Positions 25,955 through 35,403 of a stretch of 64,000 nt of DNA are shown here, piece after piece; the first letter of the stretch is position 1; each line of letters opens with the position of its first letter. The stretch comes from Flavobacterium sp. (GTDB lineage Bacteria > Bacteroidota > Bacteroidia > Flavobacteriales > Flavobacteriaceae). The notes beneath the pieces are model-generated. The model saw only the letters and a list, made by a program, of their open reading frames with translations, did no database searches and was not told the origin of the DNA. The stretch lies in contig NZ_JBCNKR010000006.1 of NCBI RefSeq assembly GCF_039595935.1, positions 3,072,001-3,136,000 of the forward strand. Direction: 5' to 3'. Made by a program: the position numbers and the translations under genes.

Positions 25955-26010
25955 GAAGGGAGTTGGGATTTTAGATTTTAGATTGTTGATTTTAGATTTT
26001 TAGATAATAT

Positions 26011-26068
26011 AGAGTAAAGAATAAAGAAAATAGACTAGATTATCTCTATTTTCTTTATTCTTTACTCT
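26011..26068. repeat. Perfect 24-bp inverted repeat upstream of recG
   Basis: Arms 26011-26034 and 26045-26068 are perfect reverse complements with a 10-nt loop, made of the stuttered word GTAAAGAATAAAGAAAATAG. A copy of the AGATTTTAGATTGTTGATTT word lies just left of it (about 25967-26003). Confidence 0.85.
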
Positions 26069-26209
26069 TTTCTCTATTTAAAAAAGCGAAGATAAATTTT
26101 AATTGGGAAATTTGAAAGCGAGATAGTCTTGAAAATTTATTACTCAGATAAGCAACCTTTTAAGAAAAAACTTATCTATTTAATTAGATAAACCTTAAAA
26201 TAAAGCAAA

Positions 26210-26641
26210 ATGAAAAAAATTACCGCAGTTTTTATATTAATGTTTAGTATTCTTTCCTGTTCAAACGATGATGCCGATTCCAGAAATTCTTCTGCTTATT
26301 ACGGAAAATGGAAATTAACGAGTATGACTGGTTCTTTTATTCAGGCTATTTATATCATTGGCGAACCGCAATATCAAGAGTTTTATGACTTTAAAAGAGA
26401 TAATACTTTTGTAAAAACCAGAACGCAAAATGGTGTAACGACTACAGCATCAGGAACTTTTTCGATTGTAGAAATTCAGAACAAACCTCATTTTCAGTTA
26501 ACGTATGCCAGTACAAGTACTATTATTGGCAGCTGTACCGGAAATTTAAGTGAAGAATTATTTATCAACGACGCCGGTGATCTAACCAGCACATGGCGAA
26601 ATTGTGACGGTCCGGACTTGGTTTATGAAAAAACGAAATAA
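26210..26641 (+). CDS. Surface-type lipoprotein, lipocalin-like
   Basis: A 143-residue lipoprotein: signal peptide with lipobox FSILSC (Cys17), followed by SNDDAD, which resembles the acidic lipoprotein-export signal placing proteins on the cell surface in Bacteroidota. The mature part (SAYYGKWKLTSMTG... FKRDNTFVKTR... TFSIVE) reads like the small lipocalin-type family common in Flavobacteria; ligand and role are unknown. It is a single gene ending in a clear terminator. Confidence 0.78.
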   Translation: MKKITAVFILMFSILSCSNDDADSRNSSAYYGKWKLTSMTGSFIQAIYIIGEPQYQEFYDFKRDNTFVKTRTQNGVTTTASGTFSIVEIQNKPHFQLTYASTSTIIGSCTGNLSEELFINDAGDLTSTWRNCDGPDLVYEKTK

Positions 26642-26673
26642 TTTTTTGAATTTGCTAAACTATAAATACTTGA

Positions 26674-26706
26674 AAAACTCTGCTGCATTTTCGGCAGAGT
26701 TTTTTT
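26674..26706 (+). terminator. Terminator of the lipoprotein gene
   Basis: Stem AAAACTCTGC/GCAGAGTTTT with a 10-nt loop and a T run, 33 bp after the stop. Confidence 0.88.
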
Positions 26707-26780
26707 ATTATTTGAAGTCAGAATTATTTTAATAAATAAAGATAATTATTAGATTTGTTGAAATATATGCCACTAAAAAA

Positions 26781-28544
26781 ATGAGTAAAATAGAAAAAGT
26801 TCCTTTTGAAACCCTTGAGTTTTCAGGTATTACCTTTAAAGTTATAAATCGTCACGCAGCTCACGAAATAATTGGTGAACTTACCAATTTTGACAATCAA
26901 AAAATCTACAATGTTTTTGAAGATACCTGGCGTTTTCCGGATTATGAAGAAAATCCAATATTTCTTTTAGCAGAAGAAGATGTTGAAATGGATTTATTTG
27001 AGATGGATTTCAGTACAGAAGAACATCAGGATATTTTCATTCTTGGATTTATTTTTAAAGGAAATCTTCAGGTAAAAAAACTAATAAGTTCTTACGATAC
27101 AGATAATTCTCCTGCTTTAATTGTTTTGGGAGAAACATCCGCAGTAAACATACATTTGTTTGGAAGCGTACATTATTTAGGCGGCGGTTTAAAATGCGAT
27201 ACTATTGTTGGTGAATACAATCACGGAGAACTTTTCGTAAAAGGCGATGTTGTTTCCAGATTAATTTACAGCGATGATATGCCAATGCATTTTGAACGTT
27301 TTACCGATATTCAGGCGATCATTAATGTAAACAGACCAGATGTGATGATTTGCAGTAACGTTAGTGATGCTGACGGAAATCTTTTAACTTTCGAAAACTA
27401 CTTTCCTTCAACCAATAATTTATCTGATATTGTTGATGATTCGTTTATTGAATATACAAAGTATGGCACTGAAATACTAGGAAATGATTATCTGGATGCC
27501 TTCAAAAAAGGGCTTTCTATTCTTGATCACGATAAAAAAGATAAATATATGTATGCTGATTTTCGAAATCAGTTTATAAATATGATTGAGGAATTGTCTG
27601 AAAATGAGGAATTTTTGAGCGAAGGAAAAATCATCAGAAATATTGGAAATACGTTATATCAATTTCTTCCTTTTGAATATGAAGGCAAAAAATACAGTCA
27701 GATTTCAGAAGAAATAGGAAATGGTTTCAATATCAGAATGCGTGCTTTATGGTGCCATGATGATGAAGAAATCACGCTTGTTCTGGAATACCTTTATGAT
27801 GACGGAAATCCAAAATTTCAGTGGGCAAATAATGAAACTGCACCCGGAATTGAGATGTTCTGCGTAAAATGTACAGCAGTAAATGCCTTTGAAATGCTTA
27901 CTGCAGAAGTTGTTGAAGACGAAGAAGAAGATGAAAGAGAGTATCAGGAGTATAGCAACACTTTTACTTTAGAAGAATATTCGGTTCAGTTTGGCGGTTA
28001 TGCTTTACCGGAAGATTTGGTGAAATTATATGAATTTGATCAAAAATACGGATCAGATACTTATTCTGAATGTTTTGGATTATTGGTGTGGAATGATAAA
28101 ACAGGTATAAAATCCTGGTCTGAAAAAGAAGAGTTTTATAATAGTTTTATTGAATTTGCCGGCGCAAATGGTTCAGGAAGTTCGTATGCTTACTGGCTTA
28201 TTGATAAAGATTTGAATAACTGTCCGATAGTTGTTTTTGGAGACGAAGGCGGAATTCATGTCGTAGCAGAAAATACCCGAAAACTAATTCATCTTTTGAC
28301 TTTAGATACTGAAATTTCAGTTGATTTTGATAAGGCTTATTTCTATCAGGATGAAGGATATTACGAAGAAAGTGAAAACAAAGAAGTATTTCAGGAATGG
28401 GTTAAAAATGAGTTTAATCTAGACCCAATCGAAACAAATGAAGAAACTGACGTAATTGTAGTTGAAGCCAAAGCAAAATACAAAAAACGTCTGAATGATT
28501 TCTTAACCAAATTTGATATTGAAATTGGTGAAGATGATGAATAG
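26781..28544 (+). CDS. Large protein with beta-helix-like N-terminus and SMI1/KNR4-like C-terminus
   Basis: A 587-residue acidic cytoplasmic protein. Residues about 60-190 have repeated beta rungs (IFILGFIFKGNLQVKKLISS, LIVLGETSAVNIHLFG, YNHGELFVKGDVVS), like bactofilin-type polymer-forming repeats. Residues about 390-540 resemble the SMI1/KNR4 (SUKH) fold (LPEDLVKLYEFDQKYG, GSSYAYWL, PIVVFGDEGGIHVVAEN). SUKH proteins often give immunity to polymorphic toxins. No toxin is adjacent, so an orphan immunity protein or housekeeping scaffold are both possible. Confidence 0.6.
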   Translation: MSKIEKVPFETLEFSGITFKVINRHAAHEIIGELTNFDNQKIYNVFEDTWRFPDYEENPIFLLAEEDVEMDLFEMDFSTEEHQDIFILGFIFKGNLQVKKLISSYDTDNSPALIVLGETSAVNIHLFGSVHYLGGGLKCDTIVGEYNHGELFVKGDVVSRLIYSDDMPMHFERFTDIQAIINVNRPDVMICSNVSDADGNLLTFENYFPSTNNLSDIVDDSFIEYTKYGTEILGNDYLDAFKKGLSILDHDKKDKYMYADFRNQFINMIEELSENEEFLSEGKIIRNIGNTLYQFLPFEYEGKKYSQISEEIGNGFNIRMRALWCHDDEEITLVLEYLYDDGNPKFQWANNETAPGIEMFCVKCTAVNAFEMLTAEVVEDEEEDEREYQEYSNTFTLEEYSVQFGGYALPEDLVKLYEFDQKYGSDTYSECFGLLVWNDKTGIKSWSEKEEFYNSFIEFAGANGSGSSYAYWLIDKDLNNCPIVVFGDEGGIHVVAENTRKLIHLLTLDTEISVDFDKAYFYQDEGYYEESENKEVFQEWVKNEFNLDPIETNEETDVIVVEAKAKYKKRLNDFLTKFDIEIGEDDE

Positions 28545-28572
28545 TTTTTAAAACTATATACTTTGCATTATT

Positions 28573-28580
28573 TATCTTTG
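28573..28580 (+). promoter_or_regulatory. -7 element of the DUF1697 gene
   Basis: TATCTTTG, exactly TAnnTTTG, 16 bp before ATG 28596; no good -33 box is visible. Confidence 0.4.
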
Positions 28581-28595
28581 AATAAAAATTAAAAA

Positions 28596-29135
28596 ATGGC
28601 AACACATTTAGCACTTTTACGCGGAATTAACGTTTCCGGACACAACATGATTAAAATGGAAGCTTTGAAATCAATGCTGGAAAATCTTGGTTTTAAAAAT
28701 GTTCGAACTTATCTGCAATCAGGAAATGTTTTTGTAGATAGTGACGAAGATGCGCCAAAAGTGGGTTTTATGATTAAACAGGAAATTTTTAAGGTTTTTG
28801 GGCATGAAGTTCCTGTTGTTGTAATTTCAAAAAAAGATCTTGAATTGTGTTTTACAAACAATCCGTATTTGAAAGAAAAAGAAATTGACGAGAAAAAACT
28901 GTATGTTGTTTTTTCTTCTATTGTCTTAAAAAAAGAAAATATACACGATTTAAAAATCAGTCAGTTTAAACCGGACGAAGCCAGCATTGACGAAAACCGA
29001 ATTTTTATTAAATATAATATTGGAGCCGGAAAAACCAGATTGGAACTCAAATATATTGAGAAAAAACTCAATATAATAGGAACAATGCGAAACTTAAATA
29101 CGGTTACAAACCTGCTGAAAATGTATGAAGAATAA
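28596..29135 (+). CDS. DUF1697 family protein
   Basis: A 179-residue protein with the typical DUF1697 opening (THLALLRGINVSGHNMIKM) and the following pattern NVRTYLQSGNVFVDS. The family is widespread, small and of unknown biochemical role. It is a single gene convergent with the HEAGH protein, whose stop is only 3 bp away. Confidence 0.88.
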   Translation: MATHLALLRGINVSGHNMIKMEALKSMLENLGFKNVRTYLQSGNVFVDSDEDAPKVGFMIKQEIFKVFGHEVPVVVISKKDLELCFTNNPYLKEKEIDEKKLYVVFSSIVLKKENIHDLKISQFKPDEASIDENRIFIKYNIGAGKTRLELKYIEKKLNIIGTMRNLNTVTNLLKMYEE

Positions 29136-29138
29136 AAG

Positions 29139-29642
29139 CTAATCCCGAAGCCATTTCTGCATGGCCGGGAAAGCTTTTTTATTTTCTTTTTCCGCACGCT
29201 CATTTCCCAGACATAAACCCATCCATTCTAAAAGGGGTAAACCCAAATAATTTTTATTGCTAAAATTAGAAATCAGCCATTCAGAATCATTTTTATAACC
29301 ATTAGGGTGAAATACAAATTCTAGAGGCAGTTCTAAATGATTTGCAGCGGCAAATGACCATAAAATAGCTGCGATTTCTTCTCCCTGCGTTGGCCAGTCG
29401 GTTGAGATTTCATTTGTGCCCACAAGTTTTCTTTCTGCAGATGTGGTAACGGCCAAATGTCCGGCTTCATGCAAAATATCTCCAGGATAAAGTAATTTAT
29501 CATAATCGATATAAATACAATTAGAACCCAAGTCTAATCCGGGTAAAAAAGTGTCGCCCAAATCCTTTTCAATAACTGTAATACCTATTTCATCTAAAAA
29601 GCGAAGAACTAGTTTTACATCTGTAGTTTCTTTTAATGACAT
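29139..29642 (-). CDS. Putative zinc metallopeptidase-like protein (HEAGH motif)
   Basis: A 167-residue protein with HEAGH (in ILHEAGHLAVTTSAE, about residues 58-62) and a following Glu-rich helix (GEEIAAILWSFAAA) that could give the third metal ligand, as in gluzincin or IrrE-like folds. It has no signal peptide, so it would act in the cytoplasm. No substrate is evident. It is transcribed with the Dph6-like gene upstream (23 bp apart). Confidence 0.6.
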   Translation of the reverse strand: MSLKETTDVKLVLRFLDEIGITVIEKDLGDTFLPGLDLGSNCIYIDYDKLLYPGDILHEAGHLAVTTSAERKLVGTNEISTDWPTQGEEIAAILWSFAAANHLELPLEFVFHPNGYKNDSEWLISNFSNKNYLGLPLLEWMGLCLGNERAEKENKKAFPAMQKWLRD

Positions 29643-29665
29643 GTTTTTATTTTATAATCGGTAAA

Positions 29666-30403
29666 TTAAACAAGGTCACAATACCAAAATCCATAATCAA
29701 AAGCGTCAGGAGCACTTGTATCACAGGCTGTATCTGATGAATTTGTATTTTTAGGTTTTTCGTATTTACGATATACGATTTCTCCAATTTCAAAATCGAT
29801 AGGTTTTGAGAAAATCGGACCATCAAAAGTAAAAGTATGAAATTCTCCATTTTCACCGCAGACATCTACATTTTCAGGCAAATCATCAATAAAACTCTGA
29901 TCAATAATTCGACCCACAAAACTTTTATCTAAATAACGTTCGTTTACACAAACCACTATGGTTTTAAAACCAAGCGAAATAAATTCCTGAATTAAATCGT
30001 GAGAAGGAATTTTCCAGATAGGAAAAACACCCGTAAAACCAATTCTGGCAAGCTGTTCTTCACGATATTTTCTTAAATCTTCCAGAAAAATATCCCCAAA
30101 GACAGAATGTGTAATTCCTTCATTTTTTAATTGGGTTAATGTATCCATCATCACTTGTTCATAAACTTCCATGGTTGGCATTTCAGGAATCTGCATGATT
30201 TTTAATGGAATCACAATGCTTTCTGCTTGTGCCTGCAATAATTCAACACGAACACCATGCATCGAAATTCGGAGGTATTGCTGATTGACGCTCGTCAATA
30301 AATATTCAATTTTGTATTCCGGATTTTGAAGAATTTTATATAAAGTCAGAGCAGAATCTTTTCCGCTGCTCCAGTTAAATAAAGCTTTTTTAGGTGTAGA
30401 CAC
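29666..30403 (-). CDS. Dph6-like ATP-pyrophosphatase (diphthine--ammonia ligase family)
   Basis: A 245-residue adenylating enzyme of the Dph6/MJ0570 family: PP-loop SGKDS (FNWSSGKDSALTLYKI) near residue 12, SVNQQYLRISMHGVR, HSVFGDIFLEDLRKYRE, and GENGEFHTFTFDGPIF. Bacteria lack diphthamide, so the substrate is open; an amide- or thiol-forming adenylation is likely. The start is GTG 30403; no ATG is available before the PP-loop. Confidence 0.85.
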   Translation of the reverse strand: MSTPKKALFNWSSGKDSALTLYKILQNPEYKIEYLLTSVNQQYLRISMHGVRVELLQAQAESIVIPLKIMQIPEMPTMEVYEQVMMDTLTQLKNEGITHSVFGDIFLEDLRKYREEQLARIGFTGVFPIWKIPSHDLIQEFISLGFKTIVVCVNERYLDKSFVGRIIDQSFIDDLPENVDVCGENGEFHTFTFDGPIFSKPIDFEIGEIVYRKYEKPKNTNSSDTACDTSAPDAFDYGFWYCDLV

Positions 30404-30464
30404 GTTTGTTTATTTTTGTATGGTAAACTTACAAATTTCATTCGATTTGTTTATGAAACCTTTG

Positions 30465-30472
30465 TAACTTTG
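30465..30472 (+). promoter_or_regulatory. -7 element that fixes the M1 peptidase start
   Basis: TAACTTTG, 25 bp before ATG 30497. A transcript from here could not include the upstream in-frame start at 30416, which supports 30497 as the start. Confidence 0.45.
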
Positions 30473-30496
30473 AATTTTGCCACTAATTTTTTTTCA

Positions 30497-32557
30497 ATGA
30501 AATATATTTTTCTTTTAATAACCACCTTTGTTTTCGCCCAACAAACCCAATATGTTGATTTTAAATCTGTTTCAGGCCAATTAAAGATAGTTGAGACCCA
30601 AAAAATAATTTTCGGAGAGGTTGATTATAATTTTGAAGTTCTACAACCTATTGATACCATAAAAATTGACGCAAAAAACATGCAGTTTTCAAACGTTAAA
30701 ATAGACGGAAAAGAGGCAGTTTTTGTGAATACAGGAAAAGAACTTCAAATAATAAATCACTTTCAAAAAGGGAATAATCATTTGACATTCAGCTACAATG
30801 CAAAACCAAAACAAGCGTTGTATTTTGTAAACATAGAAAATGATGATATTCAAATCTGGACGCAAGGGCAGGGAAGATATACCAGTAACTGGTTTCCGAG
30901 TTTTGATGATGTAAACGAAAAAGTAATCTTCAATCTCGGAATTACTTATAAGAAAGACTATCAGGTTGTATCAAACGGAGTTTTAAAAAGTAAAACCGAG
31001 AAAGATAATCTTGTGCACTGGCAATACGAAATGGAAAATCCAATGAGTTCTTATTTATTGGTTCTATCCATTGGAAAATATGATAAAAAAGAATTTAAGT
31101 CTAAATCAAAAATCCCTTTAGAATATTATTTAGAGAATAAAGATACAGCGCGTTTTGAATCAACTTATCGTTATTCTAAGCGTATTTTTGATTTTCTGGA
31201 GAAAGAAATTGGCGTAAAATATCCGTGGAAAGTATTCAGACAAATTCCGGTTCGTGATTTTTTATATGCCGGAATGGAAAACACAACGACTACACTTTTT
31301 ACAACCCGCTACGTGGTTGATGATATCGCATTTTTAGACAGAAATTATACAAATGTCGACGCTCATGAATTAGCACATCATTGGTTTGGTGATTTAATTA
31401 CAGCCGAAAGCAGTACACATCATTGGCTTCAGGAAGGTTTTGCGACTTATTATGCTTTGCTGGCAGAAAGATCAATTTTTGGAGATGATTATTTCTACGC
31501 CAAATTATATGATACAGCACAGCAGATAAAATTTGCATCAAGAACCGATACAATTCCGGTTTTGAATGCCAAAGCAAGTTCGCTTACTTTTTATGAAAAA
31601 GGAGCTTGGGCGCTTTTTGTTTTGCATGAATCAATTGGTGATAAAGCTTTTAAAAAAGCAGTAAAAAATTATTTAAAAAAATACGCCTTTAAGAATGTCA
31701 ATACACAAAATTTCTTTGATGAAGTAAAAAAAGTTTCTGATTTTGATTTAGTTCAGTTTCAAAAAACATGGCTGGAATCAACTGCTTTTGATACCTCAAC
31801 GGCAAATGCCTTACTAAGTAAAAACAAAGCTATTCAAGTGCGTTTAGAAGTGGATAAATTGAAGAAAACGCCTTTAAATGAAAAGATAAATTTTTTCAAA
31901 GAAACTTTAGATTCAGATATTCATTATTCTGTAAAAGAAGCAGTTATTTCTCAGATTCAAAACGAAAAATATGAAAATAAAAAAGAATTATTACTAAAAG
32001 CACTTCACCAAAACAGCCTGCAATTGCGACAGACTCTGGCAGAAACTTTATCGACAATTCCCGAAGATTTTAGAACAGAATATGAAACGCTTCTGGATGA
32101 TAAATCATATGAAACACAGGAAATTACATTGTTTTATTTATGGAAAAACTTTCCAAGTCATAGAACAGAATATCTGGATAAATCGAAAAACTGGATTGGT
32201 TTTAACGATTATAATCTGAGAACATTATGGTTGTCGCTTGCTTTATCAACAATGAATTACAGCGATAATCCTGAAGAACTTGTGAATGAATTAGTAGCAT
32301 TTTCGACCACAAAATACGAAGCCACAACACGCCAGAATGCTTTAGAAAAACTCATTGCTTTTAAGTTTATAAATGATGAAGTTTTAACCAATTTAGTAAA
32401 CGCTACAACGCACCATATGTGGCAGTTTTCAAAATTTGGAAGAGACTCGATCAGAGTTTTATTGAAAAATTCAGAAATGCGTGCTTCATTTAATAGAATT
32501 TTGCCTAATTTGAACCCCGATGAACAATTTCAATTGAATCGTTTGTTGAAAGAGTAG
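30497..32557 (+). CDS. M1-family zinc aminopeptidase, secreted
   Basis: A 686-residue protein with signal peptide MKYIFLLITTFVFAQQ, an N-terminal beta domain, the M1 catalytic motifs GMENTTTT (exopeptidase) and HELAHHW...E (zinc ligands, HExxH-18-E), and a C-terminal HEAT-like helical domain. It cleaves N-terminal residues from peptides, probably in the periplasm. ATG 30497 is preferred because the signal peptide starts there and the -7 element lies just before it. Confidence 0.92.
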   Translation: MKYIFLLITTFVFAQQTQYVDFKSVSGQLKIVETQKIIFGEVDYNFEVLQPIDTIKIDAKNMQFSNVKIDGKEAVFVNTGKELQIINHFQKGNNHLTFSYNAKPKQALYFVNIENDDIQIWTQGQGRYTSNWFPSFDDVNEKVIFNLGITYKKDYQVVSNGVLKSKTEKDNLVHWQYEMENPMSSYLLVLSIGKYDKKEFKSKSKIPLEYYLENKDTARFESTYRYSKRIFDFLEKEIGVKYPWKVFRQIPVRDFLYAGMENTTTTLFTTRYVVDDIAFLDRNYTNVDAHELAHHWFGDLITAESSTHHWLQEGFATYYALLAERSIFGDDYFYAKLYDTAQQIKFASRTDTIPVLNAKASSLTFYEKGAWALFVLHESIGDKAFKKAVKNYLKKYAFKNVNTQNFFDEVKKVSDFDLVQFQKTWLESTAFDTSTANALLSKNKAIQVRLEVDKLKKTPLNEKINFFKETLDSDIHYSVKEAVISQIQNEKYENKKELLLKALHQNSLQLRQTLAETLSTIPEDFRTEYETLLDDKSYETQEITLFYLWKNFPSHRTEYLDKSKNWIGFNDYNLRTLWLSLALSTMNYSDNPEELVNELVAFSTTKYEATTRQNALEKLIAFKFINDEVLTNLVNATTHHMWQFSKFGRDSIRVLLKNSEMRASFNRILPNLNPDEQFQLNRLLKE

Positions 32558-32667
32558 AGCGAGGTAGAATAAAGAAGCAAGATAAAGACTGAATTTAAAT
32601 CTTGTCTCTTGTTTCTATTATCTTTCCTCTTAAAAAAAATCCAAAAACAAAACCTACTATAAAATTT

Positions 32668-33576
32668 ATGAGAGCATTAGTTATTTCTGGCGGCGGAAGT
32701 AAAGGCGCATTTGCCGGAGGAGTTGCACAGTATTTAATAGAAGAAAAACGACATGAATACGATTTATTCATCGGAACCTCTACAGGAAGTCTTTTAATTC
32801 CGCATTTAGCTCTCGGTCACATCAAGAAAATACATTCCGTATATACAAACGTAAGCATGAGTAAGATTTTCAATATCTGCCCTTTTGTTGTAAAAGTAAA
32901 GGACGGAATTGATATTGTGACTATTAATCACTTTAACGTTTTGCGTCAGTTTTTTAGAGGAAAAAGAACCTTTGGAGAAAGTAAAGGATTGAAAAAATAC
33001 ATTACAAATAACTTTTCTCTAACCGATTTTAATAAGCTGAAAAAGCTTCATTGTGATGTTGTAATTACCGTAACCAATTTAACAAAAAACGAAGCTGAAT
33101 ATAAATCCGTTAAAGATTGTACTTACGAAGAATTTTGTGAATGGTCCTGGATATCGAGTAATTATATTCCGTTTATGAGTCTGGCTACCAAAAACAATTA
33201 TGAATATGGTGACGGAGGTTTCTCAAGTTTAGTTCCAATTCGTGAAGCTATCAATCGCGGTGCAACTGAAATTGATGTAATTATTTTGGAAACAGAAGTC
33301 AATACCAGTAAAATGGTGATTGGAAAAAATCCATTTTCACTGATGATTGATTTGTTTAGAATTGCCTTAGATCAGGTCGAAAAACATGATATTGCTATAG
33401 GAAAACTTATGGCAAATAGTAAAGATGTAAAACTTAATTTATATTACACGCCTACAAAATTAACTGATAACGCTTTGATTTTTAATAAAGAAATAATGAA
33501 AGAGTGGTGGAAACAAGGTTATGAATATGCTCAGAATAAATCTGAGGTTATGAGTGATAATAAGATATTGATTTAA
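32668..33576 (+). CDS. Patatin-like phospholipase
   Basis: A 302-residue patatin: oxyanion loop SGGGSKGAFAGG, nucleophile elbow GTSTGS (Ser at about 48) and the catalytic Asp in YGDGGFSSLVP. It hydrolyses lipid ester bonds, probably in the cytoplasm or on membranes. ATG 32668 is chosen because the fold begins there; the longer frame from 32602 adds only a polar peptide across the preceding repeat. Confidence 0.9.
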   Translation: MRALVISGGGSKGAFAGGVAQYLIEEKRHEYDLFIGTSTGSLLIPHLALGHIKKIHSVYTNVSMSKIFNICPFVVKVKDGIDIVTINHFNVLRQFFRGKRTFGESKGLKKYITNNFSLTDFNKLKKLHCDVVITVTNLTKNEAEYKSVKDCTYEEFCEWSWISSNYIPFMSLATKNNYEYGDGGFSSLVPIREAINRGATEIDVIILETEVNTSKMVIGKNPFSLMIDLFRIALDQVEKHDIAIGKLMANSKDVKLNLYYTPTKLTDNALIFNKEIMKEWWKQGYEYAQNKSEVMSDNKILI

Positions 33577-33660
33577 GATTTTAGATTTCAGAATTTAGAT
33601 TTTAGATTGTTCTTGGGATGGAAATATACCCTCAATAATCTAAAATCTGAACTCTAAAAT
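33577..33660. repeat. Inverted AGATTTTAGATT-type repeat
   Basis: Left part TTTCAGAATTTAGATTTTAG and right part AATCTAAAATCTGAACTC are roughly reverse complementary around a 25-nt centre. It is the same word family as at 19.6, 26.0 and 58.8 kb, between convergent genes. Confidence 0.65.
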
Positions 33661-33666
33661 TTGATT

Positions 33667-34188
33667 CTACCAAAGTTCTGCAACTTCATTTTTAATAAAA
33701 CTTAAAGCGGCGTTGCTTGGAGATTGTTTTTCCAGTAAATCATTCAAGATAACTTCTCGAAGTTTATCAGCATTTTCAACACGATCGCTCATAGCAGCTT
33801 TACGAATCATTTGAATCGTTGTGTTTTTTGCTGTCGTAATAATAGTCCAGCATTCTTCAGACATATAAATTTGCTGAGTTAAATTATGCTCAAATTCCTG
33901 TTCGATTTGATCGATTACGAAATTTTCGTAGTCATGTTTATTCTGAGAAATTGGAGAAACTCTAATCAATAATTTCGTTAGATTGATACGTTCTAAAAAC
34001 AATGTCATACGCTCGTAAGCCTGTAAACGTATTGGTAATGACTCTTTATGAGCTTGTTTGTTTAATAAAAAAGCACGTTTTTTATCATTGTTTTTAATAT
34101 GCAGTTCAAAAAAACTGTAGGCTACAAATCCGGTAACAATTGCCGGCAATGTATAACTTGCTAATTCGATAATTCTGGTAAAATCCAT
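33667..34188 (-). CDS. Membrane-anchored Flavobacteriia protein of unknown function
   Basis: A 173-residue protein with one N-terminal membrane segment (IIELASYTLPAIVTGFVAYSFF) and a cytoplasmic helical body (SLPIRLQAYERMTLFLERINLTKLL; EQEFEHNLTQQIY; FIKNEVAELW). I believe this is the family named DUF7935. Start ATG 34188 places the anchor at the N-terminus. It is divergent from the TauE gene. The function is unknown. Confidence 0.7.
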   Translation of the reverse strand: MDFTRIIELASYTLPAIVTGFVAYSFFELHIKNNDKKRAFLLNKQAHKESLPIRLQAYERMTLFLERINLTKLLIRVSPISQNKHDYENFVIDQIEQEFEHNLTQQIYMSEECWTIITTAKNTTIQMIRKAAMSDRVENADKLREVILNDLLEKQSPSNAALSFIKNEVAELW

Positions 34189-34312
34189 TTGGGTAAAATT
34201 TTTTAGCAAAAATATACTTTTTGGTGAGAAATCCACTTTAAATTTATCCGAATAAACAAATACTAAAACTTACTTTTGCACTTTGCTTTTTAATGAATGT
34301 AATATTGTTTTA

Positions 34313-35080
34313 ATGGACTCATATATAATATTTTTTCTTTGTTTAGCAGCTTTTGCCGCTGGATTTATTGATGCAATTGTAGGCGGCGGCGGATTAATCC
34401 AAACTCCAATGGGATTAATTTTATTGCCAAATCTTCCGGTTTCTACCGTTATTGGAAGTTTAAAAATTCCAGCCTTCAGCGGTACTGCATTTGCGGCTTT
34501 TCAATACTTAAAAAAAGTAGCCATAGAAAGGAAATTGCTTTTATTGATGATGTGTTTGGCATTTCCGTCGGCATTTTTGGGTTCAGCGATATTAACACTT
34601 GTGAGTAATGATTTTATGAAACCGCTTCTGCTTGTGGTTTTATCATTACTGTTTATTTATACTTATGCAAAGAAAAACTTCGGACAGCATGCTGCTAAAG
34701 ATCATTCGCAAACAAAGCAAATAATCTATGCTGTTTTGATGAGTATAATAATTGGTTTTTATGATGGTTTTATAGGACCCGGAACAGGCAGTTTTTTAGT
34801 TGTAGGTTTTATTGCGCTTTTAGGTTTCGATTTTTTAAACGCTTCTGCAAATGCTAAAATGGTAAATCTGGCAACGAATTTTGGTTCGATTTGCCTGTTT
34901 ATGATAAAAGGAAAAATCATTTGGGCAATCGCAATTCCAATGGCAGTAAGTAACGGATTGGGCGGCTGGCTTGGAGCAAAAGTGGCAATCAATAAAGGAA
35001 ACGGTTTTATTAGAATTTTCTTTTTGGTTGTGGTTGTGGGAACGCTTATTAGATTTGCTTATGATGTTTTTTATAAATAA
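34313..35080 (+). CDS. TauE/SafE-family sulfite exporter-like permease
   Basis: A 255-residue membrane protein with about eight helices and the two family motifs FAAGFIDAIVGGGGLIQTP (about 10-28) and FYDGFIGPGTGSFL (about 148-161). Members move sulfur-containing anions or other organic anions. ATG 34313 is used: the upstream in-frame start adds only a non-membrane tail. Confidence 0.9.
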   Translation: MDSYIIFFLCLAAFAAGFIDAIVGGGGLIQTPMGLILLPNLPVSTVIGSLKIPAFSGTAFAAFQYLKKVAIERKLLLLMMCLAFPSAFLGSAILTLVSNDFMKPLLLVVLSLLFIYTYAKKNFGQHAAKDHSQTKQIIYAVLMSIIIGFYDGFIGPGTGSFLVVGFIALLGFDFLNASANAKMVNLATNFGSICLFMIKGKIIWAIAIPMAVSNGLGGWLGAKVAINKGNGFIRIFFLVVVVGTLIRFAYDVFYK

Positions 35081-35106
35081 CTTATAAAATAAAGATGTAA
35101 AATTTG

Positions 35107-35254
35107 TGCCGTTAGGCACTAAATATCGGTAGCTAAATAGAATTTAATTTCATTGACGTGCCGTAGGTACGCAATAACAATAATATTGCGTACCTACGGC
35201 ACGCTTAATCTATTCGTATTAATAATTTCTACCGATATTTAATGCCTAACGGCA
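35107..35254. repeat. Compound REP-like palindrome (two nested inverted repeats)
   Basis: Outer arms 35107-35132 and 35229-35254 match over 25 of 26 bp. Inner arms 35157-35176 and 35184-35203 are a perfect 20-bp match with a 7-nt loop. The ends contain the mini-palindrome GTGCCGTTAGGCAC. It resembles the REP/BIME class linked to REP-associated tyrosine transposases; no such gene is in the window. The rest of the 323-bp spacer is A/T-rich without a gene. Confidence 0.85.
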
Positions 35255-35403
35255 TATTTTTGATTCTTCTTTTATATAATTATATGCAAGAATATATTTA
35301 AATAAGATTCTAAAATGAGGAATTATTTTTAACTTAATTTCTGTTTCAATTATCATTTTGTTAGAGTATATTTGTGAAATAATAATACTAAAAGTATCAT
35401 TTT

